Shown here: piece by piece, positions 1-7,813 of the stretch
Layout: every line of letters starts with the position of its first letter
Position numbering within the stretch: position 1 is the first letter of the stretch
Assembly (NCBI GenBank): GCA_027492445.1
Contig: JAPUES010000040.1
Location: forward strand, 8,669-27,545
Length of the DNA stretch: 18,877 nucleotides
From: Sporomusaceae bacterium
GTDB lineage: Bacteria > Bacillota > Negativicutes > DSM-13327
Direction of reading: 5' to 3'
Notes under the pieces: generated by a model
The model's input: the letters and a program-made list of their open reading frames with translations, nothing else
Database searches by the model: none
Told to the model about the DNA's origin: nothing
Made by a program: the position numbers and the translations under genes

Positions 1-435
1 CGGGTAGGCGGCTCCGCGCAAATTAAGGCAATGAAACAAGTTGCTGGACGTCTGCGCCTTGACTTGGCTCAATACCGTGAACTTGCGGCTTTTGCTCAAT
101 TTGGATCTGATCTTGATAAAGCTACCAAAGCTTCTCTTGATCGGGGACAACGTACGGTGGAAGTGTTGAAACAGCCTCAATACTCGCCAGTGGTTGTTGA
201 AGAACAAATCATCATTATCTATACCGCAATTAACGGTCATATTGATGATGTTGCCATGACGGATGTAGCAAAATTTGAAAGTGATTTCATTAAATTCTTG
301 CGTACAAATCATCCGGAGATTGGTAAAACCATTCGGGAAACAAAAGTTCTCAGTGCTGAAACTGAGAATGCTTTAAAAGCAGCCATTCAAGAGTTTAAAG
401 AGACCTTTATTACATCTGATAAAACGGCGAGGTGA
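1..435 (+). CDS. atpA: ATP synthase F1 subunit alpha, 3' part (5' end outside window)
   Basis: C-terminal 144 residues of the alpha subunit of the F1 catalytic head, the non-catalytic nucleotide-binding partner of beta. The open frame runs in from the left edge. The first visible residues, R-V-G-G, match the conserved alpha-subunit S-x-S-R-V-G-G segment, so the very first codon is probably the arginine finger that reaches into the catalytic site of beta. Next comes the family stretch Q-I-K-A-M-K, then L-R-L-D-L-A-Q-Y-R-E-L and A-Q-F-G-S-D-L-D, all diagnostic of AtpA. The C-terminal helical domain is complete and ends in TGA at 433-435. The stop is 5 bases before the atpG start, and the atpG ribosome binding site lies in the last codons, as expected for one operon with translational coupling. 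The start and the P-loop are not visible. Confidence 0.97.
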   Translation, partial: RVGGSAQIKAMKQVAGRLRLDLAQYRELAAFAQFGSDLDKATKASLDRGQRTVEVLKQPQYSPVVVEEQIIIIYTAINGHIDDVAMTDVAKFESDFIKFLRTNHPEIGKTIRETKVLSAETENALKAAIQEFKETFITSDKTAR

Positions 436-440
436 TATAG

Positions 441-1286
441 ATGCCGAATGCACAGGATATACGCCGCCGTATAAAAAGCGTAAAAAGTATTGAGCAAATC
501 ACCAAAGCTATGAAAATGGTGGCGGCTGCTCGTCTCCGTAAAGCCCAAGAAAAGGCGGCTGCTAGTCGGCCCTATACGGAAAAAATTCGTGAAGTGCTCG
601 CAAGTGTGGCAGGCGGCTCTCCAGATACTGCTCATCCGTTACTTGAGGTCAGAGAGGTCAAACGTATTGCCTATCTGATACTCAGTGCTGATAAGGGCTT
701 AGCTGGGGCTTATTCTTCTAATGTTATTAAAGAAGTGTTGCCGAATGTTGTAGGCAAAGATAATGTTAGCTTAATTACGGTTGGGCGTAAGGCAAGAGAC
801 TATTTTAAACGACGAGGTTTTAGCATTGCTGAGGAGTATACAGGTTTTTCTGAAAAACCTACCTATCAGCATGCTGTGACAATTGCGCATATGCTAGCGG
901 CAGAGTTTAGCGCGGGTAATTATGATGAAATTCATTTGGTATATACAAAATTTTACTCAGCCCTTACCCAAAAACCAACCAGTGTGCAGCTACTTCCCAT
1001 GGAAGATACAACGGCAGCTACAGCGCATCAAGAATATATTTTCGAGCCTTCGGCAGAGGAAGTTCTCAAATTTCTTTTGCCTCAATATCTAGAAAGTATA
1101 ATCTACGGGGCCCTTCTCCAATCAGCAGCTAGCGAACTTGGTGCTCGCATGACCGCCATGGGCGCAGCTACTGAGAATGCAGAAGAATTGATTGCCAAGC
1201 TAGTTCTCAACTACAATAAAATTCGTCAGGCCACCATAACTCGTGAAATTTCTGAAATTGTTGGCGGCGCCGAGGCCTTAAAGTAA
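441..1286 (+). CDS. atpG: ATP synthase F1 subunit gamma
   Basis: 281-residue gamma subunit, the central rotating shaft of F1 that couples ion flow through Fo to ATP synthesis or hydrolysis in the alpha3-beta3 head. Both coiled-coil ends are recognisable. The N-terminal helix has the family signature I-R-R-R-I-K-S-V-K-S-I-E-Q-I-T-K-A-M-K-M and V-A-A-A-R-L-R-K-A-Q. The C-terminal helix has S-E-L-G-A-R-M-T-A-M and ends N-Y-N-K-I-R-Q-A-x-I-T-R-E-I-S-E-I-V-G-G-A-E-A-L. The length is normal. The ATG at 441 follows an AGGTGA ribosome binding site that overlaps the atpA stop codon. It lies between atpA and atpD in the standard order. Confidence 0.97.
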   Translation: MPNAQDIRRRIKSVKSIEQITKAMKMVAAARLRKAQEKAAASRPYTEKIREVLASVAGGSPDTAHPLLEVREVKRIAYLILSADKGLAGAYSSNVIKEVLPNVVGKDNVSLITVGRKARDYFKRRGFSIAEEYTGFSEKPTYQHAVTIAHMLAAEFSAGNYDEIHLVYTKFYSALTQKPTSVQLLPMEDTTAATAHQEYIFEPSAEEVLKFLLPQYLESIIYGALLQSAASELGARMTAMGAATENAEELIAKLVLNYNKIRQATITREISEIVGGAEALK

Positions 1287-1298
1287 AAATACTAGGAT

Positions 1299-1307
1299 AG
1301 GAGGGGG
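1299..1307 (+). promoter_or_regulatory. Strong ribosome binding site that fixes the TTG start of atpD
   Basis: AGGAGGGGG at 1299-1307 lies 6 bases before TTG at 1314. No ATG lies near the expected N-terminus, so this near-perfect Shine-Dalgarno sequence supports TTG initiation. Confidence 0.8.
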
Positions 1308-1313
1308 AACCCT

Positions 1314-2723
1314 TTGAATACAGGTAAAGTGATACAGGTTATTGGACCTGTGGTAGATATTGAATTTCCCCCGGAACAGCTCCCTGCTATTTATAATTCC
1401 GTTAAGATTACAGATACATCGACAGAGGTAGAAATTAGTCTCATTGTAGAAGTTATGCAACATCTTGGTGATAATATCGTTCGTTGCGTAGCCATGTCCT
1501 CCACCGATGGTTTGACAAGAGGTATGCAGGCAGTAGATACCGGGGCTCCCATTAAAATTCCCGTAGGAAAAGGTACATTAGGCCGCGTCTTTAATGTACT
1601 AGGAAATACCGTTGATAATGACGATACGAAAGTAGAAGCGGATGACCATTGGCCCATTCATCGTCCGGCACCTAGTTTTGAAGAACAAGAGACAGCTACC
1701 CAAATCCTAGAAACAGGCATCAAAGTTGTTGACCTCATTGCCCCGTATTCTCGCGGTGGTAAAATCGGACTCTTTGGTGGTGCAGGTGTTGGTAAGACCG
1801 TACTTATCATGGAACTCATTCGTAATATTGCCACAGAACATGGCGGTTATTCCGTTTTTGCTGGCGTAGGCGAACGTACCCGTGAAGGTAATGATCTTTG
1901 GATGGAAATGCGTGAATCTGGAGTTATTGAGAAAACAGCTCTAGTTTACGGACAAATGAACGAACCACCTGGGGCACGTATGCGTGTTGCTTTGACGGGT
2001 CTTACTATGGCGGAATATTTCCGTGATGTTGGTGGACAAGACGTACTGTTCTTTGTAGATAATATTTTCCGCTTTATTCAAGCAGGATCTGAGGTATCGG
2101 CCCTACTTGGTCGGATGCCATCTGCCGTAGGTTATCAACCTACATTGGCGACAGATGTTGGTGCACTACAGGAACGTATTACTTCTACGAAGAAGGGTTC
2201 AATCACTTCCGTACAGGCTGTATATGTTCCTGCTGATGACTTGACAGATCCAGCACCTGCTGCGACGTTTGCCCATCTAGATGCGACCACCGTATTATCA
2301 AGACAAATTGCCGAGCTTGGTATCTATCCTGCCGTTGATCCATTAGATTCAACGTCTCGAATTGTGGATCCTAATATTATCGGTGAAGAACATTATCAAG
2401 TTGCTCGTGGCGTTCAAGAAGTATTGCAACGTTATAAAGAACTGCAAGATATTATTGCCATCTTGGGTATGGAAGAATTATCTGATGAAGATAAACTTAC
2501 TGTATCAAGAGCGCGTAAAATGCAACGTTTCTTAAGCCAACCATTTTTCGTGGCAGAAGCCTTTACGGGTACCCCTGGCAAATATGTACCTTTAAAGGAA
2601 ACCATTCGTGGCTTTAAAGAAATTCTAAGTGGCAAACATGATGAATTGCCAGAAGCAGCTTTCTATATGGCAGGCTCCATTGATGAAGTGGTTGAAAAGG
2701 CCCGGACAATGAAGGGAGAATAA
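1314..2723 (+). CDS. atpD: ATP synthase F1 subunit beta (catalytic)
   Basis: 469-residue catalytic beta subunit. The start is a TTG preceded at 6 bases by a very strong ribosome binding site; starting here gives the canonical N-terminus M-N-T-G-K-V-I-Q-V-I-G-P-V-V-D-I-E-F. The Walker A loop G-G-A-G-V-G-K-T is at residues 155-162, with the catalytic lysine at 161. It is followed by the G-E-R-T-R-E-G-N-D segment carrying the catalytic glutamate, a Walker B-like V-L-F-F-V-D-N-I-F-R-F, and the A-L-L-G-R-M-P-S-A-V-G-Y-Q-P-T-L motif. The C-terminal domain contains the D-E-L-S-D-E-D-like element (here E-E-L-S-D-E-D), the typical epsilon-interacting region. Length and composition are ordinary. It sits in the standard operon position between atpG and atpC. 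Confidence 0.98.
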   Translation: MNTGKVIQVIGPVVDIEFPPEQLPAIYNSVKITDTSTEVEISLIVEVMQHLGDNIVRCVAMSSTDGLTRGMQAVDTGAPIKIPVGKGTLGRVFNVLGNTVDNDDTKVEADDHWPIHRPAPSFEEQETATQILETGIKVVDLIAPYSRGGKIGLFGGAGVGKTVLIMELIRNIATEHGGYSVFAGVGERTREGNDLWMEMRESGVIEKTALVYGQMNEPPGARMRVALTGLTMAEYFRDVGGQDVLFFVDNIFRFIQAGSEVSALLGRMPSAVGYQPTLATDVGALQERITSTKKGSITSVQAVYVPADDLTDPAPAATFAHLDATTVLSRQIAELGIYPAVDPLDSTSRIVDPNIIGEEHYQVARGVQEVLQRYKELQDIIAILGMEELSDEDKLTVSRARKMQRFLSQPFFVAEAFTGTPGKYVPLKETIRGFKEILSGKHDELPEAAFYMAGSIDEVVEKARTMKGE

Positions 2724-2726
2724 TAA

Positions 2727-3137
2727 ATGGCTAAAAAAATTAGGCTGGATATTGTTACCCCAGAGAAAGTGGCTTATTCAGATGATGTTTCCATGGTCAT
2801 TGCTCGCACAACAGGAGGAGATATTGGTATTTTGCCAGGACATGCTCCTTTGATTGCTGCGCTAGTAATTTGGCCGCTACGCATTATGATTGATGAAGAA
2901 GAAAAGGAAATGACCATGTGTGGCGGATTTATTGAGGTTCAACCTGATAAAATCACCATTTTGGCCAATTGCTCTGAACTACCTGAAGACATTGATGTTG
3001 CCCGTGCTCAAGTTGCCAAAGAACGTGCTGAAAACCGGCTGCGTGATCACAAGGAAAACATTGATATTGCAAGGGCCGAAGCTGCTCTTAGACGGGCCTT
3101 AATCCGCTTAACAGTGGCACAACACAAAAAAATGTAA
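2727..3137 (+). CDS. atpC: ATP synthase F1 subunit epsilon
   Basis: 136-residue epsilon subunit, which links the gamma shaft to the c-ring and can inhibit ATP hydrolysis through its C-terminal helices. The N-terminal beta-barrel is recognisable by L-D-I-V-T-P-E-K-V-A-Y and G-D-I-G-I-L-P-G-H-A-P-L-I-A-A-L. The C-terminal two-helix part is rich in Arg, Ala and Glu (A-E-A-A-L-R-R-A-L-I-R-L). The gene starts 3 bases after the atpD stop, with AAGGGAGAA as ribosome binding site. It is the last gene of the ATP synthase operon and is followed within 4 bases by an intrinsic terminator. Confidence 0.96.
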   Translation: MAKKIRLDIVTPEKVAYSDDVSMVIARTTGGDIGILPGHAPLIAALVIWPLRIMIDEEEKEMTMCGGFIEVQPDKITILANCSELPEDIDVARAQVAKERAENRLRDHKENIDIARAEAALRRALIRLTVAQHKKM

Positions 3138-3140
3138 GAC

Positions 3141-3172
3141 AAAAACAGACTGCTTGCGCAGTCTGTTTTTTA
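3141..3172 (+). terminator. Intrinsic terminator of the atp operon
   Basis: A perfect 13-bp stem pairs 3141-3153 (A5 then CAGACTGC) with 3158-3170 (GCAGTCTG then T5) around a TTGC tetraloop at 3154-3157. The T-run is part of the right arm, so the hairpin can work from both strands, but no minus-strand gene faces it. It separates atpC from ywmB. Confidence 0.92.
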
Positions 3173-3263
3173 GTATAATTTTTTCAGTATAGCATCCCTA
3201 AAAAATGGCAAGAATAATAATAAGATAACTAGTTATAAAGTCATTGCTAAAGGATGGAGAGAT

Positions 3264-4019
3264 ATGGCTTTTTCATTTAAAACAATCATTGCAATTCTTT
3301 GTTCAATGATGCTATTTTTACTCACAGGGGAAAATACACCGGCAGCAAAGGCGAATAGCCCCTTGCGTACGGCAATGCATGCTACTGGAGCAAGACCAGC
3401 AGAGTGGAGCATTAATGGATGGGTAAAACTACCAAGTGACGAGCTAACGGATGCCCAAGTAGAAGGGATCGTAGAAGAGACCATGAGTGAACTAGGCTGT
3501 GTAAAGGATTACAAACTAAAACGTGAGGAAAGCAAACAACATAAGGTGCTGCAGGCAGAAGGTTTAGTTCATGGCGTACAGGTTATAACCATTGTTCGGG
3601 TTGTGGATAATATTAATAATCTAGGAGAAAAAGAAGGCTTTTTAGTAATCAATGCTACGTCCCAAGCCGAAGGGAATGACTCCATAGAGAAGATCCAAGA
3701 CCAAATTTATCAGATAATCAAAAAAAATGGACCTGCACCACAGATTACTACTTGCTTGATTGGCTGGCTTGATGGTAAACTAAAGGATAGAGAATGGTGT
3801 GATGCGCTAGAAAGTGCATTTAAAGCCATTGATGCACAGGTTATAGATAAACTTGAGACCCAGCATTTTGCTAGCTATACTGGTTTTTCGCCAGGAATTA
3901 TAAATCGGATACAGGTTGGCGATCAAAAGATTAACCTTAATATGGCCATGCGTTATAGTCAGTACGATAACCGTACGTATATAACAATCGGTTCTCCGAT
4001 TATTACGCGGGAATATTAG
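3264..4019 (+). CDS. ywmB: YwmB-family secreted protein (TATA-box-binding-like fold family)
   Basis: 251-residue exported protein of unproven function. Residues 1-30 form a signal peptide: a short basic start (M-A-F-S-F-K), a hydrophobic core to about residue 20, and A-A-K-A as a likely cleavage site. The mature part has W-S-I-N-G-W-V-K-L, then G-C-V-K-D-Y-K-L and a C-terminal segment S-Y-T-G-F-S-P-G-I with N-L-N-M-A-M-R-Y-S. This layout fits the YwmB family, which lies directly upstream of murA and spoIID in Bacillus. Databases call it TATA-box-binding-like for its fold; DNA binding is not expected of an exported protein. The ATG has an AAGGATGGAG ribosome binding site. The family assignment rests on position plus remembered motifs, so it is less certain than its neighbours. 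The 126-base gap before it holds only the atp terminator and A/T-rich DNA with no clear promoter. Confidence 0.75.
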   Translation: MAFSFKTIIAILCSMMLFLLTGENTPAAKANSPLRTAMHATGARPAEWSINGWVKLPSDELTDAQVEGIVEETMSELGCVKDYKLKREESKQHKVLQAEGLVHGVQVITIVRVVDNINNLGEKEGFLVINATSQAEGNDSIEKIQDQIYQIIKKNGPAPQITTCLIGWLDGKLKDREWCDALESAFKAIDAQVIDKLETQHFASYTGFSPGIINRIQVGDQKINLNMAMRYSQYDNRTYITIGSPIITREY

Positions 4020-4064
4020 TGAAAAAGCTTACTTGATTGGCATCATATATATACTAGAGTTTGT

Positions 4065-4070
4065 GGGAGG
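4065..4070 (+). promoter_or_regulatory. Ribosome binding site that decides the murA start
   Basis: GGGAGG at 4065-4070 lies 10 bases before ATG 4081. A longer frame opens at TTG 4033, but that TTG lacks a ribosome binding site and would add 16 residues not found in MurA proteins. Confidence 0.75.
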
Positions 4071-4080
4071 ATATAACCTT

Positions 4081-5358
4081 ATGGAGAAATTAGTCATCCG
4101 CGGCGGTAATAAACTGATTGGTACCGTTAAAATTAGTGGTGCAAAAAATGCAGTATTGCCATTGATTGCAGCAACGCTGCTTGGTAAATCGCCAAGTATT
4201 CTGGAAGAGGTACCTAATCTTGAAGATGTGCGTACTTTTGCAGAAGTGCTTAAACACTTAGGGGTGCCTGTTCAGTATAATAAAGAGACACATCAATTAT
4301 TTGTTGATAGTACAACGATTAGCACTTGTGAAGCACCTTATGAATTGGTACGCAAAATGCGTGCATCTTTTTTGATTATGGGTCCCTTACTGGCGCGCTA
4401 TGGTCACTCTAAAATTTCCCTGCCAGGCGGTTGTGCCATTGGAACTCGTCCTATTGATTTACATTTAAAAGGCTTTGAAGCCTTAGGTGCTACCATTGAT
4501 ATTGGCCATGGCTATATTGAAGCTACAGCCCCGAATGGCCTTACTGGTGCTAGGATTTATTTGGACTTTCCTAGTGTAGGTGCAACAGAAAATATTATAA
4601 TGGCGGCTAGTATGGCTAAGGGACAAACAATTTTAGAAAATGCCGCTCATGAACCAGAAATTGTTGATTTAGCCAATTATCTAAATACGATGGGGGCTAA
4701 CATTCGGGGTGCTGGTACGGATGTGATAAAAATCGAAGGTGTATCCGAATTAATGGGTAGAACTTATGAAGTCATTCCTGATCGCATTGAAGCAGGTACC
4801 TTTATGGTAGCGGCAGCGATGGCAGGTGGTGATTTATATATTGAAAATGCCTTGCCAGAACATTTGAAACCAGTTATTGCCAAGCTAAAAGAAGCTGGGG
4901 TAACAATCGAGGAAGATACCAATGGGATACGCGTCAAAAGTGATGGCAACCTCAAGGCCGTTGATATTAAAACACTGCCATATCCAGGATTCCCAACAGA
5001 TATGCAGGCTCAGTTTATGGCTATGACCACCATTTCCCAAGGAACGAGCGTAGTCAGTGAAACTGTATTTGAGAATCGCTTTATGCATGTGGATGAACTA
5101 AAGCGTATGGGCGCTACTATAAAAATTGATGGCCGCAGTGCCGTGATTGAAGGTTCGCCTACCTTAACAGGCTGCCAGGTGAAAGCAACAGATCTTAGAG
5201 CCGGAGCGGCATTAGTATTAGCTGGTCTTGTGGCCCAAGGTGAGACCGAAGTAGGCTACTTACATCATATTGATCGTGGTTATGATGATTTAGTGACAAA
5301 ATTATGTGGCGTAGGTGCCAATATAAAACGTGTCAACACGGAAGAATGTAAAAAATAA
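4081..5358 (+). CDS. murA: UDP-N-acetylglucosamine 1-carboxyvinyltransferase
   Basis: 425-residue cytoplasmic enzyme for the first committed step of peptidoglycan synthesis: transfer of enolpyruvyl from phosphoenolpyruvate to UDP-GlcNAc. The start at ATG 4081 gives the canonical M-E-K-L-V-I-R-G-G-N-K-L and the substrate-binding I-S-G-A-K-N-A-V-L-P. The mobile catalytic loop reads L-P-G-G-C-A-I-G-T-R-P-I-D-L-H, with the catalytic cysteine at residue 118, so a fosfomycin-sensitive type is expected (Cys rather than Asp). Later family motifs are D-R-I-E-A-G-T-F, P-Y-P-G-F-P-T-D-M-Q-A-Q and D-L-R-A-G-A-A-L-V-L-A-G-L. The length is normal. Its position directly upstream of spoIID matches murAA of Bacillus subtilis. 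It is followed by an intrinsic terminator. Confidence 0.97.
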   Translation: MEKLVIRGGNKLIGTVKISGAKNAVLPLIAATLLGKSPSILEEVPNLEDVRTFAEVLKHLGVPVQYNKETHQLFVDSTTISTCEAPYELVRKMRASFLIMGPLLARYGHSKISLPGGCAIGTRPIDLHLKGFEALGATIDIGHGYIEATAPNGLTGARIYLDFPSVGATENIIMAASMAKGQTILENAAHEPEIVDLANYLNTMGANIRGAGTDVIKIEGVSELMGRTYEVIPDRIEAGTFMVAAAMAGGDLYIENALPEHLKPVIAKLKEAGVTIEEDTNGIRVKSDGNLKAVDIKTLPYPGFPTDMQAQFMAMTTISQGTSVVSETVFENRFMHVDELKRMGATIKIDGRSAVIEGSPTLTGCQVKATDLRAGAALVLAGLVAQGETEVGYLHHIDRGYDDLVTKLCGVGANIKRVNTEECKK

Positions 5359-5389
5359 ATAAAGGACGAAGGCTTGTGCCGGCGTCTAC

Positions 5390-5420
5390 AGACTTGGCGT
5401 AAGCCAAGTCTTTTCTATTT
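5390..5420 (+). terminator. Intrinsic terminator after murA
   Basis: A 9-bp stem pairs 5390-5398 (AGACTTGGC) with 5403-5411 (GCCAAGTCT), closed by a GTAA loop at 5399-5402, which is a GNRA-type tetraloop in RNA. It is followed by TTTTCTATTT to 5420. It ends the murA transcript before the spoIID promoter region. Confidence 0.88.
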
Positions 5421-5426
5421 CCTAAG

Positions 5427-5455
5427 TCATACTCCTACCCCGCGCAGCATAAAAT
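5427..5455 (+). promoter_or_regulatory. Candidate sigma-E promoter of spoIID
   Basis: TCATACT at 5427-5433 resembles the sigma-E -35 element (consensus roughly K-M-ATATT), and CATAAAAT at 5448-5455 resembles the -10 element (CATACANT). The 14-base spacer is the usual sigma-E spacing. The site lies between the murA terminator and the spoIID start at 5491, which would give a leader of about 30 bases. spoIID is sigma-E dependent in Bacillus. Consensus and spacing are from memory; use in this organism is inferred. Confidence 0.6.
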
Positions 5456-5490
5456 ATAGTGGTTATGTAATGCAGGGGAGGCAGGAGTCT

Positions 5491-6483
5491 GTGAAAAAAA
5501 TAGTAGTAGTAACCTGTATGCTAGTGATAATAATGGTGGTTATACTTCCGACATTGATTATCAGCAGTATAAATGGAATTAATTCTCAGCCGGAAAACCA
5601 TAATAACACGTTGAAAGATGAAAATATAAAGATAAATATATATTTTCATAAAGAGAAAAAAATCCGTGCTATGAATCTAGAAGAATATATAGTAGGGGTA
5701 GTAGCAGCAGAAATGCCTGCAGAATTTGAAAGGGAAGCCCTTAAGGCTCAAGCTGTAGCTGCGAGGACTTATGCTGTAAAACACATGCTCTTATTTGGCG
5801 GAAGTGGGGCACCGGACTGTCCTGATGCTGATATTAGTACGGATTATGGACAGGGGCAAGCTTGGCTAAGCCAAGAACAGTTAAAGGAACGGTGGGGCAA
5901 TCATTATGGGCAGTACATAGAAAAAATAAATCAAGCTGTAGCAGAGACAAAGAATCAAGCTATTACTTATGATGGCGAAGTTATTAATGCTGTATTTCAT
6001 TCTACTAGTGGAGAACGTACGGCAAGTGCAAAGGAAGTATGGGGATTTGACTATCCCTATCTTATTAGTGTGCCATGCCCTTGGGATCAAAGTTCGCCAC
6101 GCTACCAAGAAAGAAAAGAATTTTCTCTAGCGGAAATAGAAAAGAAGTTAGGTGCAGAGACACAAGTGGTTGCTGCGGCCCAAAACGGTAGTGGATTAGT
6201 TCAGGTTGTTGATACCACGGACTCAGGTCGGGTGGGACAAATTCGTATTGGCAGTAAAGTTCTCTCAGGGCAGATAGTCAGAGAGAAACTAGACCTAAGG
6301 TCAACTCACTTTCGCATTGAAATGCAGGATGGAAAAATGATTGTTGATACCATAGGATATGGGCATGGGGTGGGTTTATGTCAGTATGGGGCAAACGGTA
6401 TGGCTAAGGCTGGCAAGGACTATCGCCAGATTATTTCCACCTATTACACTGGTGTAGTCATTCAAAGTATTATAGCTCCCTAA
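5491..6483 (+). CDS. spoIID: Stage II sporulation protein D, peptidoglycan lytic transglycosylase
   Basis: 330-residue membrane-anchored mother-cell enzyme that, as part of the D-M-P complex in known sporeformers, cuts denuded glycan strands during engulfment. The GTG start at 5491 follows GGGGAGGCAGGAG at 5475-5487. The frame is open further upstream, but that would run through the murA terminator, so the shorter form is preferred. Residues 4-24 form one transmembrane anchor. The SpoIID domain begins near residue 45 with M-N-L-E-E-Y-I-V-G-V-V-A-A-E-M-P. Glu74 in A-E-M-P aligns with the catalytic glutamate known in the Bacillus protein. It is followed by E-A-L-K-A-Q-A-V-A-A-R-T-Y-A-V. Further family motifs are F-H-S-T-S-G-E-R-T and the C-terminal G-Y-G-H-G-V-G-L-C-Q-Y-G-A-N-G-M-A. 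The gene looks intact and functional. Confidence 0.95.
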   Translation: MKKIVVVTCMLVIIMVVILPTLIISSINGINSQPENHNNTLKDENIKINIYFHKEKKIRAMNLEEYIVGVVAAEMPAEFEREALKAQAVAARTYAVKHMLLFGGSGAPDCPDADISTDYGQGQAWLSQEQLKERWGNHYGQYIEKINQAVAETKNQAITYDGEVINAVFHSTSGERTASAKEVWGFDYPYLISVPCPWDQSSPRYQERKEFSLAEIEKKLGAETQVVAAAQNGSGLVQVVDTTDSGRVGQIRIGSKVLSGQIVREKLDLRSTHFRIEMQDGKMIVDTIGYGHGVGLCQYGANGMAKAGKDYRQIISTYYTGVVIQSIIAP

Positions 6484-6504
6484 ATAGTCTTAAGAAGAGG
6501 TTTA

Positions 6505-6533
6505 TTGTATTCTGTAGTCCTTTGTGATAATAT
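6505..6533 (+). promoter_or_regulatory. Candidate extended -10 promoter upstream of the PHP gene
   Basis: TAATAT at 6528-6533 is preceded by TG and one base (TGA), an extended -10 arrangement, and TTGTAT at 6505-6510 lies 17 bases upstream as a weak -35. The remaining DNA between spoIID and the PHP gene (6484-6585) has no clear hairpin terminator. This is a pattern match only. Confidence 0.35.
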
Positions 6534-6585
6534 CAAGAGTATTGTGGGCAAGTACTTATTGTAGTAAAAGTGAGGGAAAAGATAG

Positions 6586-7779
6586 ATGACACGCAAGAAA
6601 AGAGTACTACTTAGTAGTATCTTACTGGTAGTAATATGGCTATTCCTACGCAATTTTTATGGTTTTGTTCCTTATCAGGAAGAAGATAATAAGGTATCGT
6701 TACAAGCATCTTCTCTTTCTTATTATGATTACAAAGGGGTCATTCATGCTCATACCATCTACTCCGATGGTGCTGGTGATTTTCCCGAAGTTATCTCAGA
6801 AGGACAGGCTGCCCAAATTGATTACCTAATAACCTCTGACCATAATACCCTTAAACCTTATCAGCAAGGATTAGAAGGGTGGCATCAAGGGTTATTATTA
6901 TTAATTGGGGAAGAAATATCCACAGATACAGGACACCTTCTGGCCCTTCGCATTACAAAAGAAGGGGTGAGTAGTCCTTCTCAAAAATCCATCGATAGTG
7001 TAAATAAAGATGGTGGCTTTAGCTTTTTAGCTCATTCTGAAAATATGAAAATTCCATGGCGTGATTGGAGTGTAGAAGGCTATACTGGAATTGAAATCAT
7101 TAATATGGACTCTATTGTCCGTCGTAAAGCAGTGCAAATTGATGGTATCTATTCCTTACTTAGATATTTACAGTCACCAAATCATCTAAGAGGCGTCGTA
7201 AGTAATAACCCTCCAACCCTGGAACTCAAACGTTGGGATGAACTAACAAAAGAACGGCGTGTTGTGGGGATTGCTTCTGTTGATGCTCATGGTATCATAA
7301 AAATTTTTGACAAGAAGTATAAAATGCCTAGTTATGAACACATGTTCCGCGGTGCGACCACTCATGTCGTAACCAGAGAAAAATTTTCGGGAGATTTTCC
7401 TAAGGATAAAGAATTATTATATAAAACCATAGAATTAGGCCATGTTTATGGTGTTTTTGAAGATGCGATTCCAGCTACGGGTTTTCTTTTCGTTGGTGAG
7501 AATGCGAAACAAAAGGTCATTATGGGAGACGAAATTGCCTACCAAGCAGGTGAACCTATTACACTCTCTGTTTCCCTACCAAATGGACAAGAAGGAATCA
7601 TAAAGTTAGTGAAGGATGGAAAGGTTATTAAGGAACATGCTGGCAGGGATATGACTTATACTGCCGATGGACCAGGGGTATATCGTGTTGAAGTATATCT
7701 TTATGATAAACGTCTTCCCTTTGATTTATATTGGGGTAGCAGGCCGTGGATTTATAGTAACCCTATTTATGTAAGATAA
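6586..7779 (+). CDS. Membrane-anchored PHP-domain metallohydrolase (CehA/McbA-like)
   Basis: 397 residues. An N-terminal basic patch (T-R-K-K-R) and hydrophobic segment at about 7-28 anchor it in the membrane, with the catalytic part most likely outside. The PHP metal site looks complete: H54-A-H56, D61, D85-H86 in T-S-D-H-N, E109/E110 and H117, H150 in L-A-H-S, and D233-A-H235. PHP enzymes use two or three metal ions to hydrolyse phosphoesters, and the CehA/McbA branch includes secreted hydrolases. The substrate cannot be read here. After about residue 300 there is a beta-rich tail (I-T-L-S-V-S-L-P, then G-V-Y-R-V-E-V-Y-L) resembling an Ig-like or jelly-roll accessory domain. ATG 6586 has GAGGGAAAAG upstream. 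The gene is closely followed by a GT39-type glycosyltransferase, suggesting a shared job in envelope glycan or phospholipid chemistry. It is not part of the usual spoIID-spoIIQ neighbourhood. Confidence 0.85.
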   Translation: MTRKKRVLLSSILLVVIWLFLRNFYGFVPYQEEDNKVSLQASSLSYYDYKGVIHAHTIYSDGAGDFPEVISEGQAAQIDYLITSDHNTLKPYQQGLEGWHQGLLLLIGEEISTDTGHLLALRITKEGVSSPSQKSIDSVNKDGGFSFLAHSENMKIPWRDWSVEGYTGIEIINMDSIVRRKAVQIDGIYSLLRYLQSPNHLRGVVSNNPPTLELKRWDELTKERRVVGIASVDAHGIIKIFDKKYKMPSYEHMFRGATTHVVTREKFSGDFPKDKELLYKTIELGHVYGVFEDAIPATGFLFVGENAKQKVIMGDEIAYQAGEPITLSVSLPNGQEGIIKLVKDGKVIKEHAGRDMTYTADGPGVYRVEVYLYDKRLPFDLYWGSRPWIYSNPIYVR

Positions 7780-7813
7780 TATGTACAAATTGGATATTGC
7801 GAAAGGGGAAAGC

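Noticed and set aside
3154..3179. TATAAT at 3174-3179 directly after the atp terminator as a ywmB promoter
   Set aside because: The only -35-like TTGCGC is 14 bases away and lies within the terminator hairpin. The element is probably just A/T-rich sequence.
4033..4055. Promoter candidate TTGATT and TATACT before murA
   Set aside because: The spacer is 11 bases, too short for a sigma-A promoter, and no alternative -35 fits.
5374..5490. Upstream extension of the spoIID frame
   Set aside because: It runs through the murA terminator hairpin and the sigma-E-like promoter, and the residues are not like SpoIID. The GTG at 5491 has a strong ribosome binding site.
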